The position numbers were made by a program, and so were the translations under genes. The notes under the pieces were generated by a model. That model saw only the letters and a program-made list of their open reading frames with translations. It was not told the DNA's origin and ran no database searches. This document shows, piece after piece, positions 6,706-14,367 of a stretch of 45,000 bases of DNA. The DNA is from a bacterium (lineage in GTDB: Bacteria > Zhuqueibacterota > QNDG01 > DTFT01), in the NCBI GenBank assembly GCA_030372965.1, contig JAUCQC010000289.1, positions 1 through 45,000 of the forward strand. Reading direction: 5' to 3'. Each line of letters starts with the position of its first letter. Position 1 is the first letter of the stretch.

Positions 6706-8152
6706 CATCATCCTGATCGAACCGAAATCCCCCAATCTCCACATCTTTTCCATGTTTCCACTCCCCCGGCTGGGCGTGTTCATCCTGGGCGCGATCGCCA
6801 AGCGGGCCGGATGGGAGGTCGAAGTCATTCACGAGCAGAGCCAGCGGATCGATTTCGAGTCGATCCGGGGCGCCGACCTGGTGGGCATTTCGACCATCAC
6901 GTCGACGGCGCCGAGAGCCTACGCGATCGCGGACCGCATCCGCGCCATGGGCGTGCCGGTCATTCTCGGCGGGCCGCATGTCACCTTTCTGGCGGATGAA
7001 GCGCTCGATCACGCCGAGTACGTGATCCGGGGCGAGGCGGAGGACGCCATGGAACTGTTTCTTGCCGCGTGGAGTGGGAACGGGGATCTGAACGCCGTCC
7101 CGGGGCTTTCACGGCGCGTGGACGGAGCGAACGTGCATCAGCCCCTGCGGCCGCGGACCCGGCCGCTGGACGAAATTCCGTTTCCCGATTTTTCGCTCAT
7201 GAAGGCGAAACCCAGGCGCATCGCCGGCAAGATGATCGTTCCGGTTCAGACCTCCCGGGGATGCCCCTTTCATTGTTCCTTCTGCTCCGTCACGGGCCTG
7301 TTCGGCAAGAAATACCGGTTCCGTTCCGCGGAAAACGTCATCGATGAGCTGAGGCGCTGCAACGGCCGCGATCATTATGTTTTTTTCTACGACGACAATT
7401 TCACCGCCGATCCCCGGAGGGCCAAGGCGCTCCTGAGGCGGATGATCGAGGAAAAATTCACATTCAAATGGTCCACCCAGGTCCGAGCCGATGTGGCCCG
7501 CGACCCGGAGCTGGTGGACCTCATGAAAAAAGCCGGCTGCCACACGCTGTTCATCGGCATGGAATCCGTGAATCCCGAGAGCCTCGAATCCATGAAGAAA
7601 CAGCAGACCGTCGAGGACATGGCCCGGGCGGTGCGCGAGCTGAGACGCAGGCGCATACACGTGCACGGCATGTTCGTGTACGGGTTCGATTCGGACGACT
7701 GGAGGACGGTGAAGGAGACGGTCCGGTTCGCCAAACGGGCACGGCTGTCGTCCACGCAGTTCATGATTCTCACGCCCCTGCCCGGATCCGAGTTCTATGA
7801 GCGGGTGAAATGCGAGAATCGCATCCAGTTCAAGGACTGGTCCCTGTACGACGCGCACCACGCGGTCTTCCGTCCCAAACGGCTTTCGCTCTTCGACCTG
7901 CAGCGCGCGCAGATTTTCAGCCATTCGCGTTTCTATTCTCTTTTTGAGGTGATCCGGCGGCTGGCCGCGTTCAAATGGGAGGATTTCGGCATCGCGGTCT
8001 ACGCGCGGAGACTCAACCGGACCTGGCAGAGGAAAAACCGGACGTTTCTGGACGTCATGAGGCTGTGCAGGCCCAGGTCCGAGGCGCGGATCCGGATCGA
8101 TTACGCCGAGAATGTCCTGCTCAACGAGGGAGGCGCCGGAATTCCCGGATGA
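6698..8152 (+). CDS. B12-binding-domain radical SAM protein
   Basis: A 484-residue protein of the cobalamin-binding/radical SAM family. Residues about 1-150 form the Rossmann-like B12-binding domain (PLPRLGVFILGAIAKRAG, ADLVGIST, VILGGPHVTF). It lacks the DxHxxG His ligand, as many members do. The radical SAM barrel begins near 175 with the 4Fe-4S motif C189xxxC193xxC196 (CPFHCSFC), then FFYDDNFT and FIGMESVNPESL. The C-terminal region is rich in Arg and aromatics. The family includes methyltransferases and ring-forming enzymes acting on lipids, hopanoids, bacteriochlorophyll or peptides; the substrate here is unknown. It is encoded in one transcript with the double MerR regulator. Confidence 0.88.
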   Translation: MPSIILIEPKSPNLHIFSMFPLPRLGVFILGAIAKRAGWEVEVIHEQSQRIDFESIRGADLVGISTITSTAPRAYAIADRIRAMGVPVILGGPHVTFLADEALDHAEYVIRGEAEDAMELFLAAWSGNGDLNAVPGLSRRVDGANVHQPLRPRTRPLDEIPFPDFSLMKAKPRRIAGKMIVPVQTSRGCPFHCSFCSVTGLFGKKYRFRSAENVIDELRRCNGRDHYVFFYDDNFTADPRRAKALLRRMIEEKFTFKWSTQVRADVARDPELVDLMKKAGCHTLFIGMESVNPESLESMKKQQTVEDMARAVRELRRRRIHVHGMFVYGFDSDDWRTVKETVRFAKRARLSSTQFMILTPLPGSEFYERVKCENRIQFKDWSLYDAHHAVFRPKRLSLFDLQRAQIFSHSRFYSLFEVIRRLAAFKWEDFGIAVYARRLNRTWQRKNRTFLDVMRLCRPRSEARIRIDYAENVLLNEGGAGIPG

Positions 8153-8350
8153 TCCGGGGGAGGAGGCGTTGCGTCGCGGCCGGACCGCCGGAGAGGCGGC
8201 TTTGACGGGGCACCGTCGTTCCGGCGGCCCGGAACCCGCGGGATTGCGTTTCTGCTCTTTCCGCTTGTATCTGACCCCAATTTTATATACATTTAAGAGG
8301 ACCATGCGAAATGCTCCGAAACGGGGGGTTTCGCCTGAAAGGAGCGGCTG

Positions 8351-8503
8351 GTGATCAAACCCAATTATAAATTCGAGAAACGCCAGAAAGACCTGGCCAA
8401 ACAGAAGAAACAGGAAGAAAAAAGGCTCAAGAAGATGGAAAAGAAAACCGGCGCTTCGGAGGCCACCGTCTCCCCGGAAGGAACCGCGCCGGCCGTGGAA
8501 TAG
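8351..8503 (+). CDS. Small Lys/Glu-rich conserved-type protein (50 residues)
   Basis: GTG start at 8351 with an excellent AAAGGAG site at 8338-8344; stop at 8501. The product starts MIKPNYKFEKRQKDLAKQKK and continues as a highly charged helix, ending in a flexible Ala/Pro/Thr tail. It resembles small basic proteins found near cold-shock genes in other Gram-negative lineages, as I recall them; no function is known to me. The upstream leader holds a GCGAAA...TTTCGC stem (8307-8334). It precedes the cold-shock gene by 108 bases and could share its transcript and be induced with it. It could bind nucleic acid, but nothing in the sequence proves that. Confidence 0.7.
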   Translation: MIKPNYKFEKRQKDLAKQKKQEEKRLKKMEKKTGASEATVSPEGTAPAVE

Positions 8504-8611
8504 AGGGAAAGCGCGGGAGGCGCGGACTCCCCTGTCAGGAAACTCATCACCCGGACGGATGGTTGTAGCGGTCCGACGGAACATCGGTTAACCAAAACAA
8601 AAGAGGAAAGC

Positions 8612-8824
8612 ATGGGCGGCGAGAGAATCAGCGGAACGGTCAAGTGGTTCAACGACTCCAAGGGTTTCGGTTTCATTCAGCAGGAAGGCGGACCGGACGT
8701 GTTTGTGCATCATTCTGCCATACAGGTCCAGGGCTTCAAGTCGCTGAAGGAAGGCCAGAAAGTGACCATGGAAGTGACCCAGGGCCAGAAGGGCCCGCAA
8801 GCGGCGAATGTGATTCCGGAATAA
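8612..8824 (+). CDS. cspA: Cold-shock domain protein
   Basis: A 70-residue single OB-fold cold-shock protein. RNP1 is KGFGFIQ (residues 17-23) and RNP2 is DVFVHHSAI (29-37), with the starting [11 protein letters not shown] segment intact. It binds single-stranded RNA and DNA and acts as an RNA chaperone in the cytosol. An AGAGGA site precedes the ATG. A long leader (from about 8504) may be structured. A very strong terminator follows within 25 bases, so the gene ends its transcript. Cold induction is typical of the family but not shown here. Confidence 0.96.
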   Translation: MGGERISGTVKWFNDSKGFGFIQQEGGPDVFVHHSAIQVQGFKSLKEGQKVTMEVTQGQKGPQAANVIPE

Positions 8825-8848
8825 TCGGTCGGGGCACTCGGCAGTATT

Positions 8849-8883
8849 CCTCGTGGCGCCCTGAGGCGCCACGAGGATTTTTT
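8849..8883 (+). terminator. Rho-independent terminator of the cold-shock gene
   Basis: Perfect 12-base stem 8849-8860 / 8865-8876 (CCTCGTGGCGCC / GGCGCCACGAGG) with loop CTGA, followed by A and seven T residues. Confidence 0.97.
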
Positions 8884-9027
8884 CTTGTTCCGTGCGGTCA
8901 GAAGGAGACGGCGCGGGAAATACAGGCTTGTCCATCCCATCCGGGGAGAGCCGTCCGGCCGCGGGGGCGGCGATGGGTTTTCCCGGTCTCTTGAGGGTTT
9001 TTCCGCCGATTCCAGCGGAGGACTGAA

Positions 9028-9336
9028 ATGGCCGTTTTGAGCCTGAATGCGGTCTGCCTGCCGTCAGAAGAAGTCGCCACCCGGGAGATCGAGGGGGAAG
9101 TCATTGTCGTACCGCTCTTCTCCGGTCCCGGCGGTGATGACGAGGAATTCTACAAATTGAACGACACGGCCCGGTCGATCTGGCTGAAACTGGACGGCCG
9201 GCGGACACTCTCTGAAGTGGCGTCGCTTGTGGCCGAGGAGTTCGACGTTCCCGTGCCGGAACTGCGGAACGACCTCATCGAATTCATCGCTGAAATGACC
9301 GGGCGCCGCCTGCTGACCGTCCGGGAGGCCGGTTGA
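9028..9336 (+). CDS. PqqD-family peptide chaperone (RiPP recognition element)
   Basis: A 102-residue PqqD-like winged-helix protein. These domains bind the leader of a ribosomally made peptide and present it to tailoring enzymes. The family pattern is present: a beta segment ending in the FYKLNDTARSIWLKLDG motif (residues 41-57), then RTLSEVASLVAEEFDVP and a C-terminal helix with MTGRRLL. A GGAGG site lies 9 bases before the ATG. It is the first gene of a compact set with an ABC exporter and an NTP_transf_5 protein, as seen in parts of lasso-peptide clusters. No B-protein protease, cyclase or radical SAM gene is directly adjacent, so the partner enzyme is missing or lies elsewhere. Confidence 0.88.
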   Translation: MAVLSLNAVCLPSEEVATREIEGEVIVVPLFSGPGGDDEEFYKLNDTARSIWLKLDGRRTLSEVASLVAEEFDVPVPELRNDLIEFIAEMTGRRLLTVREAG

Positions 9337-9506
9337 TTGATCCTCGATCTGAGACGGGTCGGCGCCCGGAGCGCCGGCTCTCCGATCAAAGGCCTTTGAC
9401 CGCCTATCAAAGCCGCCCGCTTCGCGGGCGCCGGTTTTCCCTGGCGGTCACTCCGGACCGCGAACCCAGCACCCGGTACTTCACCCCGTCTTTCCGAATC
9501 GGATGA
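9333..9506 (+). CDS. Possible 57-residue ORF bridging pqqD-like and ABC exporter genes
   Basis: A TTG at 9333 overlaps the PqqD stop (TTGA), and the reading frame runs to a TGA at 9504-9506 that overlaps the exporter ATG (ATGA). Both junctions are four-base overlaps typical of coupled genes, and the position is where a precursor peptide could sit. Against it: the start is TTG with no clear ribosome-binding site of its own, the product is Arg/Pro/Ser-rich, and part of it translates a GCCCGC...GCGGGC hairpin (9409-9430). It is as likely to be a chance open frame in GC-rich spacer DNA. Confidence 0.2.
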   Translation: MIDPRSETGRRPERRLSDQRPLTAYQSRPLRGRRFSLAVTPDREPSTRYFTPSFRIG

Positions 9507-11320
9507 CCCGAACCGAACCCACACGACTCCGCATCCGGCGCACCCTGCGCCTCGGCCGCGCGATCCGTCTGGTCTGGCAAACCGCGCGTGGATGGACGGC
9601 CGCCAACGCCTTACTGCTGGCCGTCCAGGGGTTCCTGCCGCTTCTCACCCTGTACCTGACGAAACTCATGATCGATTCCGTGGTGGCCGGAACCACGGCC
9701 CCGGACAAGTCCGCGGCTTTCGGCCGCGTGGCCTCGCTTCTCGCCTGGACCGGGCTGGTCGCCCTCGCGTCTGCCCTGGTCCGGTCCGCTTCGGACCTGA
9801 TCTCGGAGAACCAGGCCATGATCGTGACGGACCGGATCTCCGACATTCTGCATGAAAAATCCGTTGAAATCGATCTCGCCTATTACGAAAATCCCAAATA
9901 TTTCGACACCCTGCATCGCGCCCAGCAGGAGGCGCCGTCCCGGCCCACCCACATCGTGAACGGCCTCGCCCAGGTCGGCATGAACGGGCTTTCCCTGGCG
10001 GCCATGGCCGGACTGCTGGTCACCCTGCACTGGCTGGTCGCGATGGTCCTGTTCATCGCGGTGGTTCCGGGAATTTTTGTCCGGATGCGGTACTCCGGGA
10101 AACTGTACCGCTGGCAGAGGGAAAAGACCCAGACGGAACGGAAGTCCTGGTATTACCACTGGATGCTCACGGGCGATCAGCACGCCAAGGAAATCCGGCT
10201 GTTCGACCTGGGCGGCCTGTTCCGGGAACGCTTCCGCGGACTGCGGCGGATTCTCCGCGGGGAGAAGATGGGCCTTTCCCGGCGGCGCGCCATCGCGGAT
10301 CTCATCGCGCAGATCGGCTCCACGGCCGCCATATACGGTTCCTATGCCTTCATCACCTTCCGGACGGTCCGGGGGGACATCACCATCGGCGATCTGTTCA
10401 TGTACTTCCAGGCCTTTCAGCGCGGCCAGGGTTACCTGCAACAGCTTCTGGCCGGAATGGCCGGCCTGTATGAGGACAACCTGTTCCTCTCCAATTTCTA
10501 CGAGTTTCTGGACATCCGGCCGGGAATCCGGCCGCCGTCCAACCCCAGGTCTTTTCCAAAGCCGATTCAGACCGGCATCCGTTTCGATCATGTCGCTTTC
10601 AGCTATCCGGGAGGCGGAAGGAAGGTCTTCTCGGATCTGTCCCTGTCCATCGGCCCCGGCGAACATGTGGCCCTGGTGGGGAACAATGGGGCCGGAAAAA
10701 CAACCCTGATCAAACTCCTGTGCCGGCTGTACGATCCGGATCAGGGGGATATCCTGCTCGACGGCGCGCCCCTGCGGGAATACGATCCCGCGGCCCTGCG
10801 CAGGGAAATCAGCGTCATCCTGCAGGATTACAGCCGCTACCACGCGTCCGCGAGGGAGAACATCTGGTTCGGCGACGTAGCCATCGCCCGGGATGACGGC
10901 CGGATACTGGAAGCCGCGGCCAGGGCGGGCGCGGACAGCGTGCTCGATGGACTCCCGAAGGGAATCGACACCCTGCTCGGCAAGTGGTTCGAGGAAGGCG
11001 AGGAGCTGAGCATCGGGGAATGGCAGAAGCTGGCCCTGGCGCGAGCGTTCCTGCGGTCCGCGCAAATCCTCGTGCTCGACGAACCGACCAGCTCCCTGGA
11101 CGCGAAATCGGAGTACGAAGTGTTCCGCCGGTTCCGGGAGCTGGCGAAGGGCCGGACCGCCCTGCTCATCAGCCACAGGTTCTCCACGGTGCGCATGGCC
11201 GACCGGATCATGGTCATCGAGAAAGGGTCCATTCTGGAGAACGGCTCGCACGAGGAACTGATTCGGAAAGCCGGTACGTACGCGCAGATGTTCGAGGCGC
11301 AGGCGCGGAATTACCGGTGA
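9503..11320 (+). CDS. ABC exporter (fused membrane and ATPase domains), RiPP-cluster type
   Basis: A 605-residue half-transporter. Residues about 30-320 hold six membrane segments (for example ALLLAVQGFLPLLTLYLT and AAMAGLLVTLHWLVAMVLFI). Residues about 355-605 form the ATPase: Walker A VGNNGAGKTT (about 391-400), signature LSIGEWQKLALARAF (about 501-515), Walker B LVLDEPTSSLD (about 522-532) and switch His in ISHRFS. The GEWQ form of the signature is common in exporters of lasso peptides and other RiPPs. It would work as a homodimer exporting a modified peptide or lipid across the inner membrane. It follows pqqD by 166 bases, and the nucleotidyltransferase follows 12 bases later. Confidence 0.9.
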   Translation: MTRTEPTRLRIRRTLRLGRAIRLVWQTARGWTAANALLLAVQGFLPLLTLYLTKLMIDSVVAGTTAPDKSAAFGRVASLLAWTGLVALASALVRSASDLISENQAMIVTDRISDILHEKSVEIDLAYYENPKYFDTLHRAQQEAPSRPTHIVNGLAQVGMNGLSLAAMAGLLVTLHWLVAMVLFIAVVPGIFVRMRYSGKLYRWQREKTQTERKSWYYHWMLTGDQHAKEIRLFDLGGLFRERFRGLRRILRGEKMGLSRRRAIADLIAQIGSTAAIYGSYAFITFRTVRGDITIGDLFMYFQAFQRGQGYLQQLLAGMAGLYEDNLFLSNFYEFLDIRPGIRPPSNPRSFPKPIQTGIRFDHVAFSYPGGGRKVFSDLSLSIGPGEHVALVGNNGAGKTTLIKLLCRLYDPDQGDILLDGAPLREYDPAALRREISVILQDYSRYHASARENIWFGDVAIARDDGRILEAAARAGADSVLDGLPKGIDTLLGKWFEEGEELSIGEWQKLALARAFLRSAQILVLDEPTSSLDAKSEYEVFRRFRELAKGRTALLISHRFSTVRMADRIMVIEKGSILENGSHEELIRKAGTYAQMFEAQARNYR

Positions 11321-11332
11321 AGGAGCGCGGCC

Positions 11333-12625
11333 GTGCCGGATCCGAATCCTGAGCGCCGCCTGCCGGAGTGCATCGCCTGCCTGGCCTCCGCGGACGGAAA
11401 CCGGGTTCTCGGCCGCTGGTCCGAGCGCGACTGGCTGGGGTGCGTCGGCCAGGCGGAGCGCCACGGGCTGACCGCCTACCTGAACCGCAGGCTGAAGGAA
11501 GCGCGTCCGGCTGTCGCCGTGCCGGCCCCGGTTCAGGACAGACTGCGTCAGACCCTCCTGTCGGACGCGTCGAAGTCGATCCGCCTCTTTCATGGCATCT
11601 CCGGCACGCTCCGAGTCCTGAAGGCCGCCCGAGTGCAGGTCATCGTATTGAAAGGCGCGTACCTGGCGGAGGCCATTTACGGCGAAATCACGCTCAGGCC
11701 GATGGGCGACCTGGATCTGCTCCTGAGGCCGGACTCCATTCCCGCAGCGTCGGAACTCCTGCTCGGCTCGGGTTTCAGGCCGATGAACCCGTCCGCTTCC
11801 TCCTGGCGGGAATGGACCGCGGATGAGAAAAGGGATTTTCTCAGGGGCGCGAAACATTTTTTCGACCTGGTCCATCCCGGCTGGCGGCTGAAGGTGGATC
11901 TCCACGCGTCTCTGGTCCGGGCCAGCGACCCCTTCACGATCGACGCCGGCGCTCTCTGGGACCGTGCCGTGCCGGCGCGCATCGCGGATGAGGACGCGCT
12001 TGTCCTGTCGCCGGTCGACGCGCTGCTCCATCTCTGCCTTCACGCGTCCGTCGCCCACCGCTTCAGGTTCGGCCTGCGTCCGATCGTGGACATATCCGAA
12101 ACCCTCCGGCGCCACGCGGACACCCTTTCCTGGCAGGAAGTGACGGACCGCGCCCGTGAATGGGGCGCGGAAAGGAGCGTCTGGCTGTCCCTGTCACTGT
12201 GCCGGGAGCTTCTGTCGGCGCGGGTTCCCGACTCGGTCCTGAGCGCGCTGGAGCCCCGGATTCCTCATCCCGAATACCGGGATCTCGCGGTTCGAAACAT
12301 CCTCCAACCCGGTCCGGCGCCGCAGGTTCTCCCGGATGACTTCGTCCGATCGTGGAGCGCGGAACGCTTTCGCGACCGGATATCCGCGGTGGCCCGGTCC
12401 CTGTTCCCGCCGGCCCGCGTCATGGCCCTGATGTACCCGGCTTCTCCCGATTCGTGGAGGATCATTCTCTATTATCCGGTTCGCTGGCGGGATGTCTTCT
12501 CCCGGTGGGGGAGGACCTGCTGGGATCTTCTGATGAGGAAAAAAGAGGCATCGGAACGCATGCGGAAAGAAAAGACTGAAGTCGCGTTCACGGACTGGCT
12601 GAAAACGAGGGAATCGCCGCGATAG
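11333..12625 (+). CDS. NTP_transf_5-family nucleotidyltransferase
   Basis: A 430-residue cytosolic protein of the uncharacterised nucleotidyltransferase family (Pfam NTP_transf_5). The core is VIVLKGAYLAEAIYG (residues 103-117) followed by LRPMGDLDLLL (121-131), where Asp126 and Asp128 are the metal-binding pair of the polymerase-beta fold. Relatives accompany RiPP clusters, including lasso-peptide clusters with phosphorylated products, and some capsule loci. The target is unknown. The GTG start has an AAGGAG site (11320-11325) overlapping the exporter stop, so the two are coupled. The long helical C-terminal half (about residues 230-430) matches the usual family length. Confidence 0.82.
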   Translation: MPDPNPERRLPECIACLASADGNRVLGRWSERDWLGCVGQAERHGLTAYLNRRLKEARPAVAVPAPVQDRLRQTLLSDASKSIRLFHGISGTLRVLKAARVQVIVLKGAYLAEAIYGEITLRPMGDLDLLLRPDSIPAASELLLGSGFRPMNPSASSWREWTADEKRDFLRGAKHFFDLVHPGWRLKVDLHASLVRASDPFTIDAGALWDRAVPARIADEDALVLSPVDALLHLCLHASVAHRFRFGLRPIVDISETLRRHADTLSWQEVTDRAREWGAERSVWLSLSLCRELLSARVPDSVLSALEPRIPHPEYRDLAVRNILQPGPAPQVLPDDFVRSWSAERFRDRISAVARSLFPPARVMALMYPASPDSWRIILYYPVRWRDVFSRWGRTCWDLLMRKKEASERMRKEKTEVAFTDWLKTRESPR

Positions 12626-12742
12626 ACGCGCCCGGCGGCCGCCGGACGGAACGGCCGATTCGTCCGCGACGGAATCACTGATCCGATCCAATCCTATCTT
12701 ATTCAATTCAATTCAAATCCATCTCTCGGGAGGTAACGATTC

Positions 12743-13141
12743 ATGAGCCCGATGAATGCGGAATCGCGTGAGACCCGCAAGCCCAAACGCTATTGCAAGA
12801 CGCTGGAGTTGAAAAACGACCCTGAGCTGATTCAGGAGTACATCAACGCCCACGCGCCGGAGGCCTGCTGGCCGGAGATCGCGGAAGGCATGCGCGAAGT
12901 CGGCATACTCGACATGCAGATTTACCGTGACGGCACGCGGCTGTTCATGATCATGGACACGGTTCCGGATTTTGATCATGACCGGGCCATGGCCGACCTG
13001 GCGGGAAAACCGAGGCAGGCGGAATGGGAAGAGCGGATGTCCCGTTTCCAGGCCGCGTCGGCCGGGGCCACGGCCGGGGAAAAATGGAGACTGATGGATC
13101 GAATCTACAACATGGAAGATTCCGCGGGATCCGCCCGATGA
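12743..13141 (+). CDS. L-rhamnose/L-fucose-type mutarotase (DUF718)
   Basis: A 132-residue member of the L-rhamnose mutarotase family, which interconverts alpha and beta anomers of 6-deoxy-L-sugars. Visible family features are RYCKTLELKNDPELIQEYINAH near the N-terminus (containing the Tyr and His of the active site), the MREVGILDMQIYRDGTRLF strand-helix and the C-terminal KWRLMDRIYNMED segment. It lies just upstream of lacI and the receptor/GH95 locus, so L-fucose or L-rhamnose released there is a sensible substrate. A GGGAGGT site (12730-12736) precedes the ATG. The 117-base gap from the nucleotidyltransferase suggests a separate transcript, though no clear promoter is seen. Confidence 0.88.
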   Translation: MSPMNAESRETRKPKRYCKTLELKNDPELIQEYINAHAPEACWPEIAEGMREVGILDMQIYRDGTRLFMIMDTVPDFDHDRAMADLAGKPRQAEWEERMSRFQAASAGATAGEKWRLMDRIYNMEDSAGSAR

Positions 13142-13183
13142 AGCGTGACACGCCAGTTTTCCGTCACGGCATCGAGAAACCGC

Positions 13184-13212
13184 TTGACATTGGCGAATAA
13201 ATGGAGTAAAAT
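13184..13212 (+). promoter_or_regulatory. Strong predicted lacI-family gene promoter
   Basis: -35 TTGACA (13184-13189, perfect consensus), 17-base spacer, -10 TAAAAT (13207-13212). Transcription should start near 13219, directly before the operator-like dyad. Confidence 0.85.
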
Positions 13213-13223
13213 GAGCTTAATAA

Positions 13224-13239
13224 ACTTACACGAGTAAGT
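13224..13239. promoter_or_regulatory. Operator-like dyad for the LacI-family regulator
   Basis: ACTTACAC|GAGTAAGT: seven of eight positions are symmetric about a central CG step, as in LacI-family operators. It begins 12 bases after the -10 box and reaches to two bases before the start codon. Repressor bound here would block transcription and cover the ribosome-binding region. A related site lies at 14290-14305. Confidence 0.7.
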
Positions 13240-13241
13240 CA

Positions 13242-14276
13242 ATGCCCATCATCAATCAATCCGAGATTGCCCGGAAACTGAAAGTCAGCCGCGCCACGGT
13301 TTCCAAGGCGCTCAAGGGCGATTCGGATATTTCGGACGACATGAAACAGCGCGTCCATGACCTCGCTGAAAAACTGAACTACATTCCGCATTATCACGCC
13401 CGGGGGCTTCATTCCCGAAAATCCATGACGATCGGCGTCGTCGTTCCGGACATCTCTAACTCATTCTTCTCCTACGCGGTCGACGGAATCATGGACGCGG
13501 CGGACCGTTCCGGGTATCATGTGATTCTGGCCGTTTCCCGCGAGAAAAGCGAGATCGAGAGAAAAAACATCCTCAATCTGCTTTCCATGCGGGTCGACGG
13601 ACTGCTCATCGCGGTTTCGAAGGAAACGCCGGATGCCGCCATCTACCACAAAGTGAAGATTTCGGATGTCCCGTTGATTTTTTTCGACCGGATTCTGGAG
13701 GAGCAGGGTTCGGGATTTGTCGGAATCGACGACCGGGGCGCGGCGAAAAAACTCGTCGATTTCGTGATCCGGTGCGGATACCGGAAAATCGGCCATCTCG
13801 CCGGGTCTTCCCATGTTCGGATCGGCCGCGACCGTCTCGAGGGGTATCTGGATTCCCTGAAGGATCATGGGTTGCCGATCCGGAAAGAATGGATCGCGGA
13901 GGGGGGCTTCGAAAGAAAGGACGGGATCGCCGGATTCGGGAAGGTCTGGACGGGCCGGGAAAAACCCGAAGTCCTCTTCGCCGCGAACGATCAAATCGCA
14001 CTCGGCGCGTATGACGCCATCCGCGAAAGGGGATTGAAGATACCGGAGGACGTCGGGATTGTCGCCTTCGGCCACCACGATTTCGCCCAGATCCCGTCCC
14101 CCTCCATGACCATCATCAATGTCGATCCCTATTTGCTCGGATTGGAGGCGATGGAGATGATGCTGAAATTCATCCGCGGAGAGAAGGGATTCAAAACCAC
14201 GGTCCGGATCGATTCGGAGATCGAGATCGGGGAATCGATCCGGGTGCCGGAAAATGGCGGATTCCGGAGGATTTGA
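13242..14276 (+). CDS. LacI-family transcriptional regulator
   Basis: A 344-residue LacI/GalR repressor. Residues 4-25 form the helix-turn-helix (SEIARKLKVSRATVSKAL), the hinge is LNYIPHYHARGL, and residues about 62-335 form the periplasmic-binding-protein-like effector domain (IGVVVPDISNSFFSYAVDG, then FVGIDDRG, then EVLFAANDQIALGAYDAIRERG). The ligand is unknown but should be a sugar or oligosaccharide of the adjacent locus. Promoter and operator overlap its own start, pointing to autorepression; there is no good Shine-Dalgarno because the dyad takes that space. The receptor gene begins 91 bases downstream on the same strand and has a similar dyad in its leader. Confidence 0.95.
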   Translation: MPIINQSEIARKLKVSRATVSKALKGDSDISDDMKQRVHDLAEKLNYIPHYHARGLHSRKSMTIGVVVPDISNSFFSYAVDGIMDAADRSGYHVILAVSREKSEIERKNILNLLSMRVDGLLIAVSKETPDAAIYHKVKISDVPLIFFDRILEEQGSGFVGIDDRGAAKKLVDFVIRCGYRKIGHLAGSSHVRIGRDRLEGYLDSLKDHGLPIRKEWIAEGGFERKDGIAGFGKVWTGREKPEVLFAANDQIALGAYDAIRERGLKIPEDVGIVAFGHHDFAQIPSPSMTIINVDPYLLGLEAMEMMLKFIRGEKGFKTTVRIDSEIEIGESIRVPENGGFRRI

Positions 14277-14289
14277 TTTTTAATCCTGG

Positions 14290-14305
14290 GCTTAATCGAT
14301 AAAGT
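14290..14305. promoter_or_regulatory. Second LacI-type operator candidate before the TonB receptor
   Basis: GCTTAATC|GATAAAGT is symmetric at six of eight positions about a central CG and shares 11 of 16 bases with the dyad at 13224-13239, including the outer CTTA and AAGT words. It lies 62 bases before the receptor ATG. Confidence 0.5.
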
Positions 14306-14367
14306 AGGCCTTTTTACGGGCCCGCAGCCCGGCGCACTCAAAGCGGAATAGGGAAGAAGGAGGAAGC

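Noticed and set aside
9611-12115. An 834-codon open frame on the minus strand across the exporter and nucleotidyltransferase genes
   Set aside because: It is antisense to two genes with intact family motifs. Its product is Arg/Gly/Pro/Glu-rich with no domain. Long antisense frames are expected at this GC content.
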